Positions 1 to 9,461 of a DNA stretch of 36,745 nucleotides are shown piece by piece. The number at the start of each line of letters is the position of its first letter. The first letter of the stretch is position 1. Below the pieces are notes generated by a model. The model saw nothing but the letters and a program-made list of their open reading frames with translations, was not told the origin of the DNA and searched no databases. The position numbers and the translations under genes were made by a program. This DNA comes from an uncultured Bacteroidales bacterium (lineage in GTDB: Bacteria; Bacteroidota; Bacteroidia; Bacteroidales; Bacteroidaceae): positions 1 to 36,745 of the forward strand of contig CACYGK010000010.1 of the NCBI GenBank assembly GCA_902774005.1, read 5' to 3'.

Positions 1-483
1 TTCACCGGTAGATGTCGTACCGTCAAGGTCGCACTGGATGGCGTCGTCCCCTACTCCACTGATGGTGACCGTACCGCCCTTCATCTGGAAATACTCCTCG
101 CAGTTGATGCCGTCGCTGACAGCCTTGGTGATGTTCAGCGTAAGATTCTTTATAGTGATATATGATGCCGACTTGATGCCGTGTTTGCAGTTGCCAATGA
201 CGTTGAGTGTACCGTTGCCCTGCAGCTGAAGCTGTCCCTTCGAATAGATGCATGCTTTCTGTGAACCGCTGCCGTCGGTGAGGGTGTTGACGGTGTTCTT
301 CTTGGCACTAAGCTGGATGCGCTTGGAGTTGGTGATGTTGATAGCTGCTCCGGAAGGATTGGTAAGTGAGACACCAGCCAGGGAAACCGTACATTTGAAC
401 GAACCTCCTAACGTCAAAGAGCCGTCGGACGTGGAACCGCTAAGCTGGCAGGTTATCTGTATTCCACTGGTAGAGAGACACAT
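1..483 (-). pseudogene. Cthe_2159-type carbohydrate-binding protein, C-terminal part, out of frame, partial
   Basis: Reading the minus strand with codons ending at position 1 gives a continuous frame rich in short Thr/Ser/Asn beta-helix-like repeats. Recognisable pieces are QLSGSTSDG, LTNPSGAAINITNSKRIQL, NTLTDGSGSQKACIYSKGQL, NCKHGIKSASYITIKNL, and GVGDDAIQCD at the window edge. This is the pattern of the Cthe_2159 family (PF14262, once DUF4353), secreted carbohydrate-binding beta-helix proteins of Bacteroidota and Firmicutes. The frame does not connect to the upstream part of the same gene (440-808): a change equal to losing two bases (or gaining one) falls at the AGAGAGA run at 472-478. 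An ATG at 481-483 lies in this frame, so re-initiation is formally possible. The gene continues past base 1. I am confident of the family but not of whether the frameshift is biological. Confidence 0.75.
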
Positions 484-808
484 GGGCACCGCTGATGTCG
501 GCATCGACGTACTGAGCCACGTTACCAGCTATATACACGGTTGCTGAGGATGTGCCGTATTCAACACTCACGAGGTTATTGGTCACTTCGCTGTTATCAA
601 CCGTCATGCTGCTGATATCGGAGAGATTGAATGTCTTACCCATGACGGTAAGTGTGGAGCCGTCGGAGTACTCCATATCGCCAGTCTGGGAAGCGGGAAA
701 CTGATAGATGACGTTACCTACTTTGACGTTCAACGTTTGGCCATTGACCATTGAATATTGACCATTGACCATTATTACCAGAAGAAGTATTTTGAATATC
801 TTTTTCAT
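440..808 (-). CDS. Cthe_2159-type carbohydrate-binding protein, N-terminal part (frameshifted)
   Basis: This is the N-terminal 122 residues of the secreted protein continued in another frame at 1-483. Residues 1-24 form a signal peptide whose last part (MVNGQYSMVNGQ) is encoded by a 7-base tandem array. Then come beta-rich sequence typical of Prevotella surface proteins (LNVKVGNVIYQFPAS, SDGSTLTVMGKTFNLSDI) and VSVEYGTSSATVYIAGNV, the usual lead into the Cthe_2159 domain. After GAHVSL the frame runs 13 more residues (YQWNTDNLPA at the end) into a stop with no family resemblance, while the expected continuation is intact one frame over. The start overlaps the stop of the upstream gene by four bases (ATGA), so the two are probably one transcript. 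Expected location is outer surface or periplasm. Confidence 0.75.
   Translation of the reverse strand: MKKIFKILLLVIMVNGQYSMVNGQTLNVKVGNVIYQFPASQTGDMEYSDGSTLTVMGKTFNLSDISSMTVDNSEVTNNLVSVEYGTSSATVYIAGNVAQYVDADISGAHVSLYQWNTDNLPA
737..771. repeat. Heptamer array, 5 units, inside a signal-peptide coding region
   Basis: The plus strand reads TTGGCCA, TTGACCA, TTGAATA, TTGACCA, TTGACCA. On the coding (minus) strand these specify MVNGQYSMVNGQ at the end of the signal peptide of the carbohydrate-binding protein. It is the only array of the ten found inside a gene. Confidence 0.9.
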
Positions 809-1209
809 TTCACGGCGATTTTGAAGGTTTCCTTACTATTCTTGACAATGTACATGCCTGCGGGAAGGGACTGACGGGCAGCCTCAACACTGGGGAATGT
901 GCCACAGAATACACCTGCGAGAGAGGTCACTTCGACCCCGGAAGTATCGGTGGATTCGGCGTTTTGTACTTTTGTAACCGCCGCCCCGGTGGTGAAGTAC
1001 ATCTTCGAGAGGTCGGAGAGGGTAAAGCTCTCTGCACCATCATCGGATGTGGCAATGAGAACACCATCGCTGACGGTCAGCGAAAGTGAAGAAACAGAGA
1101 TAGTTTTCACGATTCCATCGGTGGTTTGGAATGCCACGTAAGGATAATCGTAAAGCTCAGCTGAGGCAGTCTGTACTGCAAGGAGAAGAGCAAAAAAAAC
1201 TTTTTTCAT
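805..1209 (-). CDS. Small secreted protein with Por-secretion-like C-terminal tail
   Basis: This 134-residue protein starts with a signal peptide (MKKVFFALLLAVQTASA, residues 1-17). The middle repeats short beta segments (VAFQTTDGIVKTISVSSL, SDGVLIATSDDGAESFTL). The end, residues 94-134, with VTSLAGVF, SLPAGMYIVKN and FKIAVK, resembles type IX secretion type A sorting tails (G.YiV followed by a Lys/Val strand). I infer export to the cell surface or periplasm but cannot assign a function. The start follows a TACCTTTG promoter element, and the stop overlaps the start of the carbohydrate-binding gene by four bases, suggesting co-expression and a shared surface role. Confidence 0.7.
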   Translation of the reverse strand: MKKVFFALLLAVQTASAELYDYPYVAFQTTDGIVKTISVSSLSLTVSDGVLIATSDDGAESFTLSDLSKMYFTTGAAVTKVQNAESTDTSGVEVTSLAGVFCGTFPSVEAARQSLPAGMYIVKNSKETFKIAVK

Positions 1210-1235
1210 ATAAGTGATAAAGAGTTAAAGCGCTG

Positions 1236-1243
1236 CAAAGGTA
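1236..1243 (-). promoter_or_regulatory. Bacteroidota -7 promoter element (TACCTTTG) for the secreted-protein pair
   Basis: On the minus strand this reads TACCTTTG followed by CA, an exact match to the Bacteroidota -7 consensus TAnnTTTG. It lies 26 bases before the ATG at 1209. No TTTG is seen at the expected -33 position, so the call rests on the -7 element and its placement. Confidence 0.6.
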
Positions 1244-1326
1244 GCGGATAAATATTATTTGTTTTGATGGGAAAAGAATAAAAAAGTTTAAATGAAGAGT
1301 GAAAATTTCTTATTAGAGGTGCTTTT

Positions 1327-1358
1327 TTTGATTATGTCGGAGAAAAAGCGTACTTTTG
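1327..1358 (+). promoter_or_regulatory. Bacteroidota promoter (TTTG-N20-TACTTTTG) for the ABC-F gene
   Basis: TTTG at 1327-1330 and TACTTTTG at 1351-1358 are 20 bases apart. This matches the primary sigma factor consensus of Bacteroides (TTTG, 19-21 bases, TAnnTTTG). It lies 32 bases upstream of the ABC-F start at 1391 and is one of the two best promoter matches in the window. Confidence 0.8.
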
Positions 1359-1381
1359 CACGGTTTTTTTACATTTTATAA

Positions 1382-3001
<1,620 letters not shown>

Positions 3002-3010
3002 TATTTACTA

Positions 3011-3038
3011 TTGACCATTGACCATTGACCATTGAACA
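3011..3038. repeat. Heptamer array, 4 units (TTGACCA x3, TTGAACA)
   Basis: Four consecutive 7-base units fill most of the gap between the ABC-F stop and the next ATG at 3048. The same unit occurs at 737-771 and, in reverse complement, at 3929-3963 and 36644-36664. In this orientation each unit carries TGA, and the 7-base period puts that stop in all three frames. Confidence 0.9.
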
Positions 3039-3047
3039 TTTAGTGAT

Positions 3048-3248
3048 ATGCTGAAGACTTTCTTACTTTGTGTCGTAATCATCGGACTTTGCATCGTGAT
3101 GCTGAGTGTGAGGATTCTGCTGAAGAAGAACGGACAGTTCGTCAAGACACACGTGTCGCAAAGCAAGGCTATGAGGGAACGTGGTATCGGATGTGTGCAG
3201 GGACAGGACTTCGCTGCAAGGCACAAGAGGAAGAGAGTGAAGGAATAG
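3048..3248 (+). CDS. Small single-pass membrane protein, conserved hypothetical
   Basis: This 66-residue protein has one hydrophobic helix at about residues 4-24 (FLLCVVIIGLCIVMLSVRIL) followed by a basic, probably cytoplasmic tail (HVSQSKAMRERGIGCVQGQ, then KRKRVKE). It is small but credible: its codon use resembles its neighbours, it sits tightly between two genes of the same strand, and similar short proteins with an RGIGC motif occur in Bacteroidales as far as I recall. A heptamer array ends nine bases before its ATG, and its stop codon overlaps the first base of the next array. Function unknown. Confidence 0.7.
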   Translation: MLKTFLLCVVIIGLCIVMLSVRILLKKNGQFVKTHVSQSKAMRERGIGCVQGQDFAARHKRKRVKE

Positions 3249-3289
3249 TTGAAAGTTGAAAATTGAGAATTGAAAATTGAGAATTAAAA
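3248..3289. repeat. Heptamer array, 6 units (GTTGAAA / ATTGAGA type)
   Basis: The units read GTTGAAA, GTTGAAA, ATTGAGA, ATTGAAA, ATTGAGA, ATTAAAA. They fill the gap between the small membrane protein and the OmpH-like gene and end nine bases before its ATG at 3299. Most units contain TGA, the last TAA, and these fall in all three frames. The first base is shared with the upstream stop codon. Confidence 0.9.
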
Positions 3290-3298
3290 ATTATATTT

Positions 3299-3910
3299 AT
3301 GAAGAAAATCTTATTTGTATTTGCTGCAGCAGCTATGATGGTAGCATGTGGCAACAATGAGGCAGACAACACTGCAGAAGAGACTACAACACAGCAGGAA
3401 GTGAAGGGCAGCGAACTGAGAATTGCGTTCGTGCTTATCGACACACTGACAAATCAGTATGAACTGTACAAGGAAGCAAGTGATGCTTTCCAAAAGAAGC
3501 AGGCTAATGCCGAGGCTACTATCAACGCTAAGGGAAAGAGTTTTGCAACGCAGGTACAGGATTTCCAGCGGAAGGTACAGAACAATCAGCTTACTCAGCA
3601 GCAGTTTGAAAGTGAACAGGCTCGTCTGGCAAAATTGCAGCAGGACATCGAAGCTCTGCAGCAGAGACTGTCGGCTAGTCTGCAGGAGGAATATGCAAAG
3701 GAACTGCAGTCGCTCACCGACACCATCCAGAACTTCATGAAGTCGTATGCAAAGGAAAAGGGTTATGACTTCATTCTGTGCAAGTCATCAGGCATCGACA
3801 ATGTGTTGTACGGCAATCCGAAGTATGACATCACAAATGCTGTAGTGAAGGCTCTGAACAAGCGTTATGCTCAGCAGAAGAAAGCTGAAGAGAAAGAAGA
3901 AAAGAAATAA
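3299..3910 (+). CDS. OmpH/Skp-like periplasmic lipoprotein
   Basis: This is a 203-residue OmpH-family protein. Its lipoprotein signal peptide is MKKILFVFAAAAMMVAC, with Cys17 in a MVAC lipobox. An acidic Thr/Glu linker follows, then LRIAFVLIDTLTNQYELYKE, the conserved beta strand and helix start of OmpH/Skp. Residues about 65-150 are rich in Gln, Lys and Glu with coiled-coil spacing, as in the Skp tentacles. The end returns to the beta core (YDFILCKSSGIDNVLYGN) and closes with a charged KAEEKEEKK tail. Skp-type proteins chaperone unfolded outer-membrane proteins. This copy is probably inner-membrane anchored or lipid-tethered instead of soluble. It lies between heptamer arrays, 52 bases before alaS. 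Confidence 0.88.
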   Translation: MKKILFVFAAAAMMVACGNNEADNTAEETTTQQEVKGSELRIAFVLIDTLTNQYELYKEASDAFQKKQANAEATINAKGKSFATQVQDFQRKVQNNQLTQQQFESEQARLAKLQQDIEALQQRLSASLQEEYAKELQSLTDTIQNFMKSYAKEKGYDFILCKSSGIDNVLYGNPKYDITNAVVKALNKRYAQQKKAEEKEEKK

Positions 3911-3928
3911 TACCATTTGCACATGATA

Positions 3929-3963
3929 AATAGTAAATGGTCAATGGTCAATAGTAAATGACA
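3929..3963. repeat. Heptamer array, 5 units (AATGGTC type) ending at the alaS start codon
   Basis: The units read AATAGTA, AATGGTC, AATGGTC, AATAGTA, AATGACA, and the last base is the A of the alaS ATG. AATGGTC is the reverse complement of the TTGACCA unit at 3011-3038. In this orientation the ATG in the units recurs in different frames ahead of the true start. Confidence 0.85.
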
Positions 3964-6596
3964 TGATGACAGCAAAAGAGATAAGAGAGTCTTTCAAGAA
4001 GTTTTTTGAAAGCAAAGGACACTTAATTGTGCCATCAGCTCCGATGGTCGTAAAGGATGACCCCACGCTGATGTTCACAAATGCCGGCATGAACCAGTTC
4101 AAGGATATCATTCTGGGTAACGCCACTCCGAAGAGCCATCGTCAGGCTGACACTCAGAAGTGTCTGCGTGTAAGCGGAAAGCATAACGACCTGGAGGAGG
4201 TGGGACACGACACGTACCACCACACTATGTTCGAGATGCTGGGTAACTGGTCGTTCGGTGACTATTTCAAGAAGGAAGCTATCAGTTGGGCTTGGGAATA
4301 TATCGTAGATGTGCTGAAGATTAATCCGGATGATCTGTATGCAACGGTATTTGAAGGCAGTGAGGAAGAAGGACTGGAGCGCGACAACGAAGCAGCAGAG
4401 ATTTGGGAAAAATTCCTGCCGAAGGATCATATCATCAACGGAAACAAGCATGATAACTTCTGGGAGATGGGTGACACGGGACCATGTGGACCTTGTTCGG
4501 AACTGCACGTGGATTCACGTAGTGCAGAAGAGAAGGCAAAGGTGCCGGGACGCGAACTCGTAAACAAAGACAACCCGCAGGTAATCGAGATATGGAACCT
4601 TGTGTTCATGCAGTATAACCGTAAGGCTGACGGCAGTCTGGAAGGTCTGCCTGCAAAGGTTATCGATACCGGTATGGGATTCGAACGTCTGGTACGTACA
4701 TTACAGGGTAAGACTTCGAACTACGATACTGACGTGTTCCAGCCACTCATCAAGGCTATGGCAAGCATGGCAGGATGCAAGTATGGCGAGGACGAGAAGA
4801 AAGACATAGCTCTGAGAGTGATTGTGGACCACCTGCGTGCCATTGCTTTTGCAATTGCTGACGGACAGTTGCCATCGAACGCTAAGGCAGGATATGTAAT
4901 CCGCCGAATATTGCGCCGTGCCGTAAGATACGGATATACATTTCTGGAGCAGAAAGAGGCATTCATATACAAGCTGGTACCTACATTGGTAGCAGAGATG
5001 GGTGATGCATTCCCCGAACTGCCTGCTCAGCAGAAACTTATCATGAAGGTGATGCAGGAGGAGGAGTCGTCGTTCCTGCGCACTCTGGACAACGGTATCA
5101 AGTTGTTGCAGGGTGTAATAGACGAAGCTAAGGAGAAAGGTGAGAAGGATATCAGCGGTGAGAAGGCTTTCACTCTGTTCGACACATTCGGATTCCCACT
5201 TGACCTAACCGAACTCATATGCCGTGAACAGGAGATGGGTGTGGATGAGAAGGGATTTGACAAGTGTATGCAGGAACAGAAGGAACGTGCAAGGAATGAC
5301 GCTCAGACACAGATGGGTGACTGGGTAACCGTAAACGAAAGTGGCGACGGAGACACTATCAGCGAATTCGTAGGATATGACTATACTGAGCATCCTGCTC
5401 ACATCGTGAAGTACAGAGAGGTGACACAGAAGAAAGGTTCGGTATTTGAGGTCATCCTGGACAAGACTCCGTTCTATGGAGAGATGGGTGGTGAAGTAGG
5501 TGACAAGGGTGTGCTGGTATCGGAATTTGAAGAAGTGAAGGTAAGCGACACGAAGAAAGAGAACGGTATCTGCATACATATACTGAAGAAGATGCCGGAG
5601 CACCCGGAAGCTGAGTTCATGGCTTGTGTAGATGTAGAAAACCGACGCGCTATAGAAGCTAACCATACTTGTACCCACCTGCTCGACGAGGCTCTGAGAG
5701 AGGTGTTGGGTACTCACGTAGAACAGAAAGGTTCATTGGTTACTGCCGACGGTCTGCGTTTCGACTTCTCACATTTTGAGAAGGTGACTCCGGAACAGTT
5801 GCGCGAAGTGGAACACATCGTAAACGATAAGATCCGTCAGGACATCCCGTTGGAGGAATATCGCGACTACCCTATCGAAGAAGCAAAGAAGATGGGTGCC
5901 ATCGCTTTGTTCGGTGAGAAGTACGGCGACAAGGTACGCGTAGTGAAGTTCGGTACGAGTGTTGAGTTCTGTGGCGGTTGTCATGCTGCATCGACAGGAC
6001 GTCTCGGAATGGTTCGCATCACAAGTGAAAGCAGTATTGCTGCCGGTATACGACGCATTGAGGCTATCACAGGAAAGGAAGTAGAGAATATGTACGACAT
6101 GATGCAGGACTTCATCAGCGACCTGCGTACTCTGCTGAATAATGCCCCCGACCTGATGGCTACGGTACAGAAGGCTATTGCTGAGAACAAGGAACTGCAG
6201 AAGCAAGTGGATGAATATAAGAATCAGAAAGCTGTAGAGATGAAGCAGTTGCTCATAAAGGTAGCTAAGGAGGTGAACGGAGTGAAGGTCATTTCCGGTG
6301 TGATGCCTATGGAAGCTCAGCAGGCAAAGGACATCGCATTCCAGTTGAGGGGACAGTTCCCTAAAAGTCTGATTGTGGTCATCGGCAGTTTTGCACAGAA
6401 CAAACCGACCCTGACCGTAACTATGAGTGACGACCTGGTGGAAGAAGGCAGAAATGCCGGACAACTTGTTCGCGAAGCAGCAAAGATGATTCAGGGCGGA
6501 GGTGGCGGACAACCACACTTTGCTACTGCCGGCGGTAAGGATATCGACGGACTGAAGGCTGCCGTATCAAGAGTAATAGAATTAGCTAATTTATAA
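3963..6596 (+). CDS. alaS: Alanyl-tRNA synthetase
   Basis: This enzyme charges tRNA(Ala) with alanine and clears mischarged Ser/Gly. At 877 residues it matches the E. coli enzyme (876). The N-terminal class II core is clear: [52 protein letters not shown]. The editing domain has the zinc ligands His568 and His572 (HTCTH) and Cys670 and His674 (CGGCH). The C-Ala domain ends with the glycine-rich [14 protein letters not shown]. Two adjacent ATGs (3963 and 3966) could each start it. The heptamer array touches the first, and no Shine-Dalgarno sequence is visible. The downstream STAS gene begins 12 bases after the stop. Confidence 0.98.
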   Translation: MMTAKEIRESFKKFFESKGHLIVPSAPMVVKDDPTLMFTNAGMNQFKDIILGNATPKSHRQADTQKCLRVSGKHNDLEEVGHDTYHHTMFEMLGNWSFGDYFKKEAISWAWEYIVDVLKINPDDLYATVFEGSEEEGLERDNEAAEIWEKFLPKDHIINGNKHDNFWEMGDTGPCGPCSELHVDSRSAEEKAKVPGRELVNKDNPQVIEIWNLVFMQYNRKADGSLEGLPAKVIDTGMGFERLVRTLQGKTSNYDTDVFQPLIKAMASMAGCKYGEDEKKDIALRVIVDHLRAIAFAIADGQLPSNAKAGYVIRRILRRAVRYGYTFLEQKEAFIYKLVPTLVAEMGDAFPELPAQQKLIMKVMQEEESSFLRTLDNGIKLLQGVIDEAKEKGEKDISGEKAFTLFDTFGFPLDLTELICREQEMGVDEKGFDKCMQEQKERARNDAQTQMGDWVTVNESGDGDTISEFVGYDYTEHPAHIVKYREVTQKKGSVFEVILDKTPFYGEMGGEVGDKGVLVSEFEEVKVSDTKKENGICIHILKKMPEHPEAEFMACVDVENRRAIEANHTCTHLLDEALREVLGTHVEQKGSLVTADGLRFDFSHFEKVTPEQLREVEHIVNDKIRQDIPLEEYRDYPIEEAKKMGAIALFGEKYGDKVRVVKFGTSVEFCGGCHAASTGRLGMVRITSESSIAAGIRRIEAITGKEVENMYDMMQDFISDLRTLLNNAPDLMATVQKAIAENKELQKQVDEYKNQKAVEMKQLLIKVAKEVNGVKVISGVMPMEAQQAKDIAFQLRGQFPKSLIVVIGSFAQNKPTLTVTMSDDLVEEGRNAGQLVREAAKMIQGGGGGQPHFATAGGKDIDGLKAAVSRVIELANL

Positions 6597-6608
6597 ATAA
6601 CAACGATT

Positions 6609-6905
6609 ATGGAAGTAAATATTATAAACGGTGACAAGATTACTGTCGAACTGATTGGCAGACTTGACACTGCTTCGGTAGCGGATTTTGACGAAGAAAT
6701 TGCTGAGGTAATTGCTGACGACAACGACGTAGTGTTTGACTGCAAGGACCTGGAATACATCTCAAGTTCGGGTCTGCGCTCTGTACTCAATGCACACAAG
6801 CAACTGAAGGCTGCCGGTGGTTCGCTCGAACTGGTAAACCTGCAACCGGCTGTGAAGAGTGTGTTTGACCTGACTGGTTTCAGCGTTATTCTTAAGATTT
6901 TATGA
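6609..6905 (+). CDS. STAS-domain protein (anti-sigma factor antagonist type)
   Basis: This single 98-residue STAS domain has ITVELIGRLDTASVADF at the start and DLEYISSSGLRSVL around residues 47-60. Ser53 occupies the position phosphorylated in SpoIIAA-like antagonists. Such proteins bind or release a switch kinase/anti-sigma partner according to phosphorylation. No partner kinase is in the window. The stop overlaps the rfbC start by four bases (ATGA), so the two are almost certainly translated from one message, downstream of alaS. The link to sugar-nucleotide synthesis is positional only. Confidence 0.88.
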   Translation: MEVNIINGDKITVELIGRLDTASVADFDEEIAEVIADDNDVVFDCKDLEYISSSGLRSVLNAHKQLKAAGGSLELVNLQPAVKSVFDLTGFSVILKIL

Positions 6906-7474
6906 TTAACGTCATAGACACGGACATTGAGGGCATAAAGATTATCGAACCACGTATTTTCGGAGACTCAAGAGGATACTTCTTTGAGAGTTATTCGCAG
7001 CGTGAGTTCGAGGAGAGGGTGTGCAAGACTCAGTTTGTACAGGACAACGAAAGTATGTCGATAGCAGGTGTGGTACGCGGTCTTCACTTCCAGAAACCAC
7101 CTTATTCCCAGTCGAAACTGGTGAGAGTGGTAAAGGGAGCCGTGCTTGATGTGGCTGTTGACATAAGGAAGGGTTCACCCACTTTCGGTAAGCACGTAGC
7201 AGTAGAACTGACTGCAGAAAACCACAGACAGATTTTCATACCGAGAGGATTTGCACATGGGTTTGCGGTGCTGAGTGACGAGGCCGTGTTCCAATATAAG
7301 TGTGACAATTACTATGCTCCGCAGTCGGAGGGTGCCATAGCATGGGACGACCCCGACCTGGGCATCGATTGGAAAGTGCCGGTGGAGAACCGCATACTAA
7401 GTGAGAAGGATATGCACCACCCGAGACTGAAAGATGCCGAACTGGTATTCGACATCAATGTACCGCTTTATTAG
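6902..7474 (+). CDS. rfbC: dTDP-4-dehydrorhamnose 3,5-epimerase
   Basis: RmlC/RfbC converts dTDP-4-keto-6-deoxyglucose to dTDP-4-keto-rhamnose in dTDP-L-rhamnose synthesis. It is a 190-residue cupin with the family hallmarks: RIFGDSRGYFFESY (residues 18-31), GVVRGLHFQKPPYSQSKLVR with catalytic His62, RGFAHGFAVLSDEAVFQYKC with active-site Tyr132, and DPDLGIDWKVP near the end. rfbA, rfbB and rfbD are absent here and must lie elsewhere. The gene is coupled to the STAS gene and faces the glycosyltransferase block. Its stop codon overlaps that of the opposing gene (7471-7474), leaving no room for a terminator between them. Confidence 0.96.
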   Translation: MINVIDTDIEGIKIIEPRIFGDSRGYFFESYSQREFEERVCKTQFVQDNESMSIAGVVRGLHFQKPPYSQSKLVRVVKGAVLDVAVDIRKGSPTFGKHVAVELTAENHRQIFIPRGFAHGFAVLSDEAVFQYKCDNYYAPQSEGAIAWDDPDLGIDWKVPVENRILSEKDMHHPRLKDAELVFDINVPLY

Positions 7475-8490
7475 TTCTTAAGATTCCGATAAAGAGGATA
7501 AGCCACACGGAAAAATCGCTGCTGTAGGAGAAAGAGAGTCCAGTTCTGAATGGGAATATATCCGGGACGGAACTTGAGACGAGACTCCAAACGAGAGGTT
7601 TCGAAGGAATGAAGTTTATCTTGTAATCGACGACTAATGTCTGCCCGTTCGGTGGCAGACATTTTTTGTTTATGCTCCAGGTAATAACGCACCATATCGA
7701 GATAGTTGAACCAACGAAGGTTTTCGAAGTGGTTGAGCAGGGATTCCGGATTATCAATGTTGCCAGCCGCTATCTCACGAAGGATATTCTCTTTCAGAAG
7801 AGACAAGGCATCCATAAAAAGGAAGCGGTTGACGGAATATTTATGTGTGATGGAGTCGGCATGCTGACGATAGTAGTATTCTCCTTTACTGAAAGCTACT
7901 GAACGGGAATGGAGAAGGTGGAGACGGGTAGTTATGTTGTCGTCGGTATAGATGCGGAAAGTTGCATCGTAAGGATATTGCAGATGAATCTCACGTCGAA
8001 GGATGTAATAACCGTGCACTTGCCAGTCGAGCGACAGACGGAACGCCTCCTGTCCGCTGATGGGAGCATCAAACTGAAGAGACGGGAAGAGATTCTGAGT
8101 ATGATCCCATTCATTATACATCATGAGTCGGAACATTACACAGTCGAAACCTTCACCCTGAGTGGCTACAGCATATGACTGACTGAGAGCATCGGGCGAC
8201 AGCCAGTCGTCGGCATCAAGCATAGTAATGTATTCGCCTCGGGCAAAGGAGAGTCCGAGATTACGTGCTACTGAGTGTCCGCTGTTGACTGGAGTATGAA
8301 GCAGCTGAAAGCGGGAGTCCTGTGCTGCATATTCCTTTATGATTGACACGGAGGAATCGGTAGAACAATCATCGACACAAAGAAACTGACACTCTGCAAG
8401 GGTCTGACCGCGGAGTGAGTCGAGACATTGACGCAGAAATTGTTCTGCATTGTATATTGCTACGAGAACAGATACTTTTATTTCGGACAT
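7471..8490 (-). CDS. Family 2 glycosyltransferase
   Basis: This 339-residue GT-A enzyme transfers a sugar from a nucleotide donor, presumably to a lipid-linked glycan on the cytoplasmic face of the membrane. It begins VSVLVAIYNAEQFLRQCLDS. The nucleotide-binding acidic pair is VDDCSTDS (39-46) and the metal-binding motif is LDADDW (91-96). The C-terminal half is helical and aromatic-rich without evident membrane helices. Acceptor and sugar cannot be read from sequence. Its start overlaps the end of the upstream glycosyltransferase by 13 bases, and its stop overlaps the convergent rfbC stop. It is the last gene of a four-gene minus-strand glycan operon. Confidence 0.92.
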   Translation of the reverse strand: MSEIKVSVLVAIYNAEQFLRQCLDSLRGQTLAECQFLCVDDCSTDSSVSIIKEYAAQDSRFQLLHTPVNSGHSVARNLGLSFARGEYITMLDADDWLSPDALSQSYAVATQGEGFDCVMFRLMMYNEWDHTQNLFPSLQFDAPISGQEAFRLSLDWQVHGYYILRREIHLQYPYDATFRIYTDDNITTRLHLLHSRSVAFSKGEYYYRQHADSITHKYSVNRFLFMDALSLLKENILREIAAGNIDNPESLLNHFENLRWFNYLDMVRYYLEHKQKMSATERADISRRLQDKLHSFETSRLESRLKFRPGYIPIQNWTLFLLQQRFFRVAYPLYRNLKN

Positions 8491-9461
8491 CTTCTCAGGG
8501 TTTTATAGATTGACATTACGAAACGGGACAGACGTATTATGTATGCCGGACTATCACTAATGCAGAGCATACGGAACAGACGATGGCGGAAGGACGGGCG
8601 ACGGCTCTCACGAATATAGGGCTGACAGAGACGGGCAAACCGGACTGCCAACGGTTTAAGGGGAAGGGCGTCGTTATAATGGAACAGTTCCTCAATACTC
8701 CAATCGAGATAGTAGGAACGGAATCCACTTCTAATCTCTTCATTATCGGTTAAAGCATATACACCCTCAAGGAGTTGCAAGCTGGCATACAGTCCGTTAT
8801 GACTGCCATAGGATTTTGTGTCGGAGGGCATACGATAGTAGTAGTTCGCATCACCAAACACCTGCATGGAGCTGATATGACTCAGGTAGCGGAATATGAA
8901 TTCGGTATCTTCACATACACGAATCTGTTCGTCGAACCTCAAGTGGTATTCCTCTATGACAGAACGACGAAGAAGACAATTGCATGCGGAGATAGGGAGG
9001 TCAAGCGGAAAGAGGGAGAGAAGGAACCTAAGCATCTCGTCATGAGTACTGAACAGCTGAGTCGGCAGGGGATGGATGGTTTTCCGGCTATCACTATAAA
9101 CGAGAACCATATTACCGATACATATATCAGAAGACCCGGCATGACGCATGAACGAGGAAAGGCAGTCTTTTTCAACCCAGTCGTCGGCATCGATGAATAC
9201 AACATATTTGCCCCGGGCAAGACTGAGTCCATGGTTTCGCGCTGCACTCACTCCCCTATTCTGCTGATGAACAACTGTGATGAACCCGTAGCGTGATGCA
9301 TAGTCATCAGCTATTTCGGAAGAGCGGTCTGTACTGCCATCATCAATGAGCAACAACTCATAGTCGCTGCAGGACTGTTGCAAGATGCTATCGATACAGG
9401 CAGAAAGGGTCTGCCCAACATTGTAGAAGGGTACTATGACACTGATACTACGATTTTCCAT
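8478..9461 (-). CDS. Family 2 glycosyltransferase
   Basis: This 327-residue GT-A protein has ISVIVPFYNVGQTLSACIDS at the N-terminus, LIDDGSTDRS (38-47) and the DxD motif IDADDW (90-95). It is related to but distinct from its downstream neighbour, suggesting two successive sugar additions. It overlaps the flippase gene by 14 bases upstream and the next glycosyltransferase by 13 bases downstream, a sign of translational coupling. Donor and acceptor are unknown. Confidence 0.92.
   Translation of the reverse strand: MENRSISVIVPFYNVGQTLSACIDSILQQSCSDYELLLIDDGSTDRSSEIADDYASRYGFITVVHQQNRGVSAARNHGLSLARGKYVVFIDADDWVEKDCLSSFMRHAGSSDICIGNMVLVYSDSRKTIHPLPTQLFSTHDEMLRFLLSLFPLDLPISACNCLLRRSVIEEYHLRFDEQIRVCEDTEFIFRYLSHISSMQVFGDANYYYRMPSDTKSYGSHNGLYASLQLLEGVYALTDNEEIRSGFRSYYLDWSIEELFHYNDALPLKPLAVRFARLCQPYIRESRRPSFRHRLFRMLCISDSPAYIIRLSRFVMSIYKTLRRCPK

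Noticed and set aside
3011..3289. CRISPR array
   Set aside because: The 7-base units are contiguous without spacers, and no cas genes are present.
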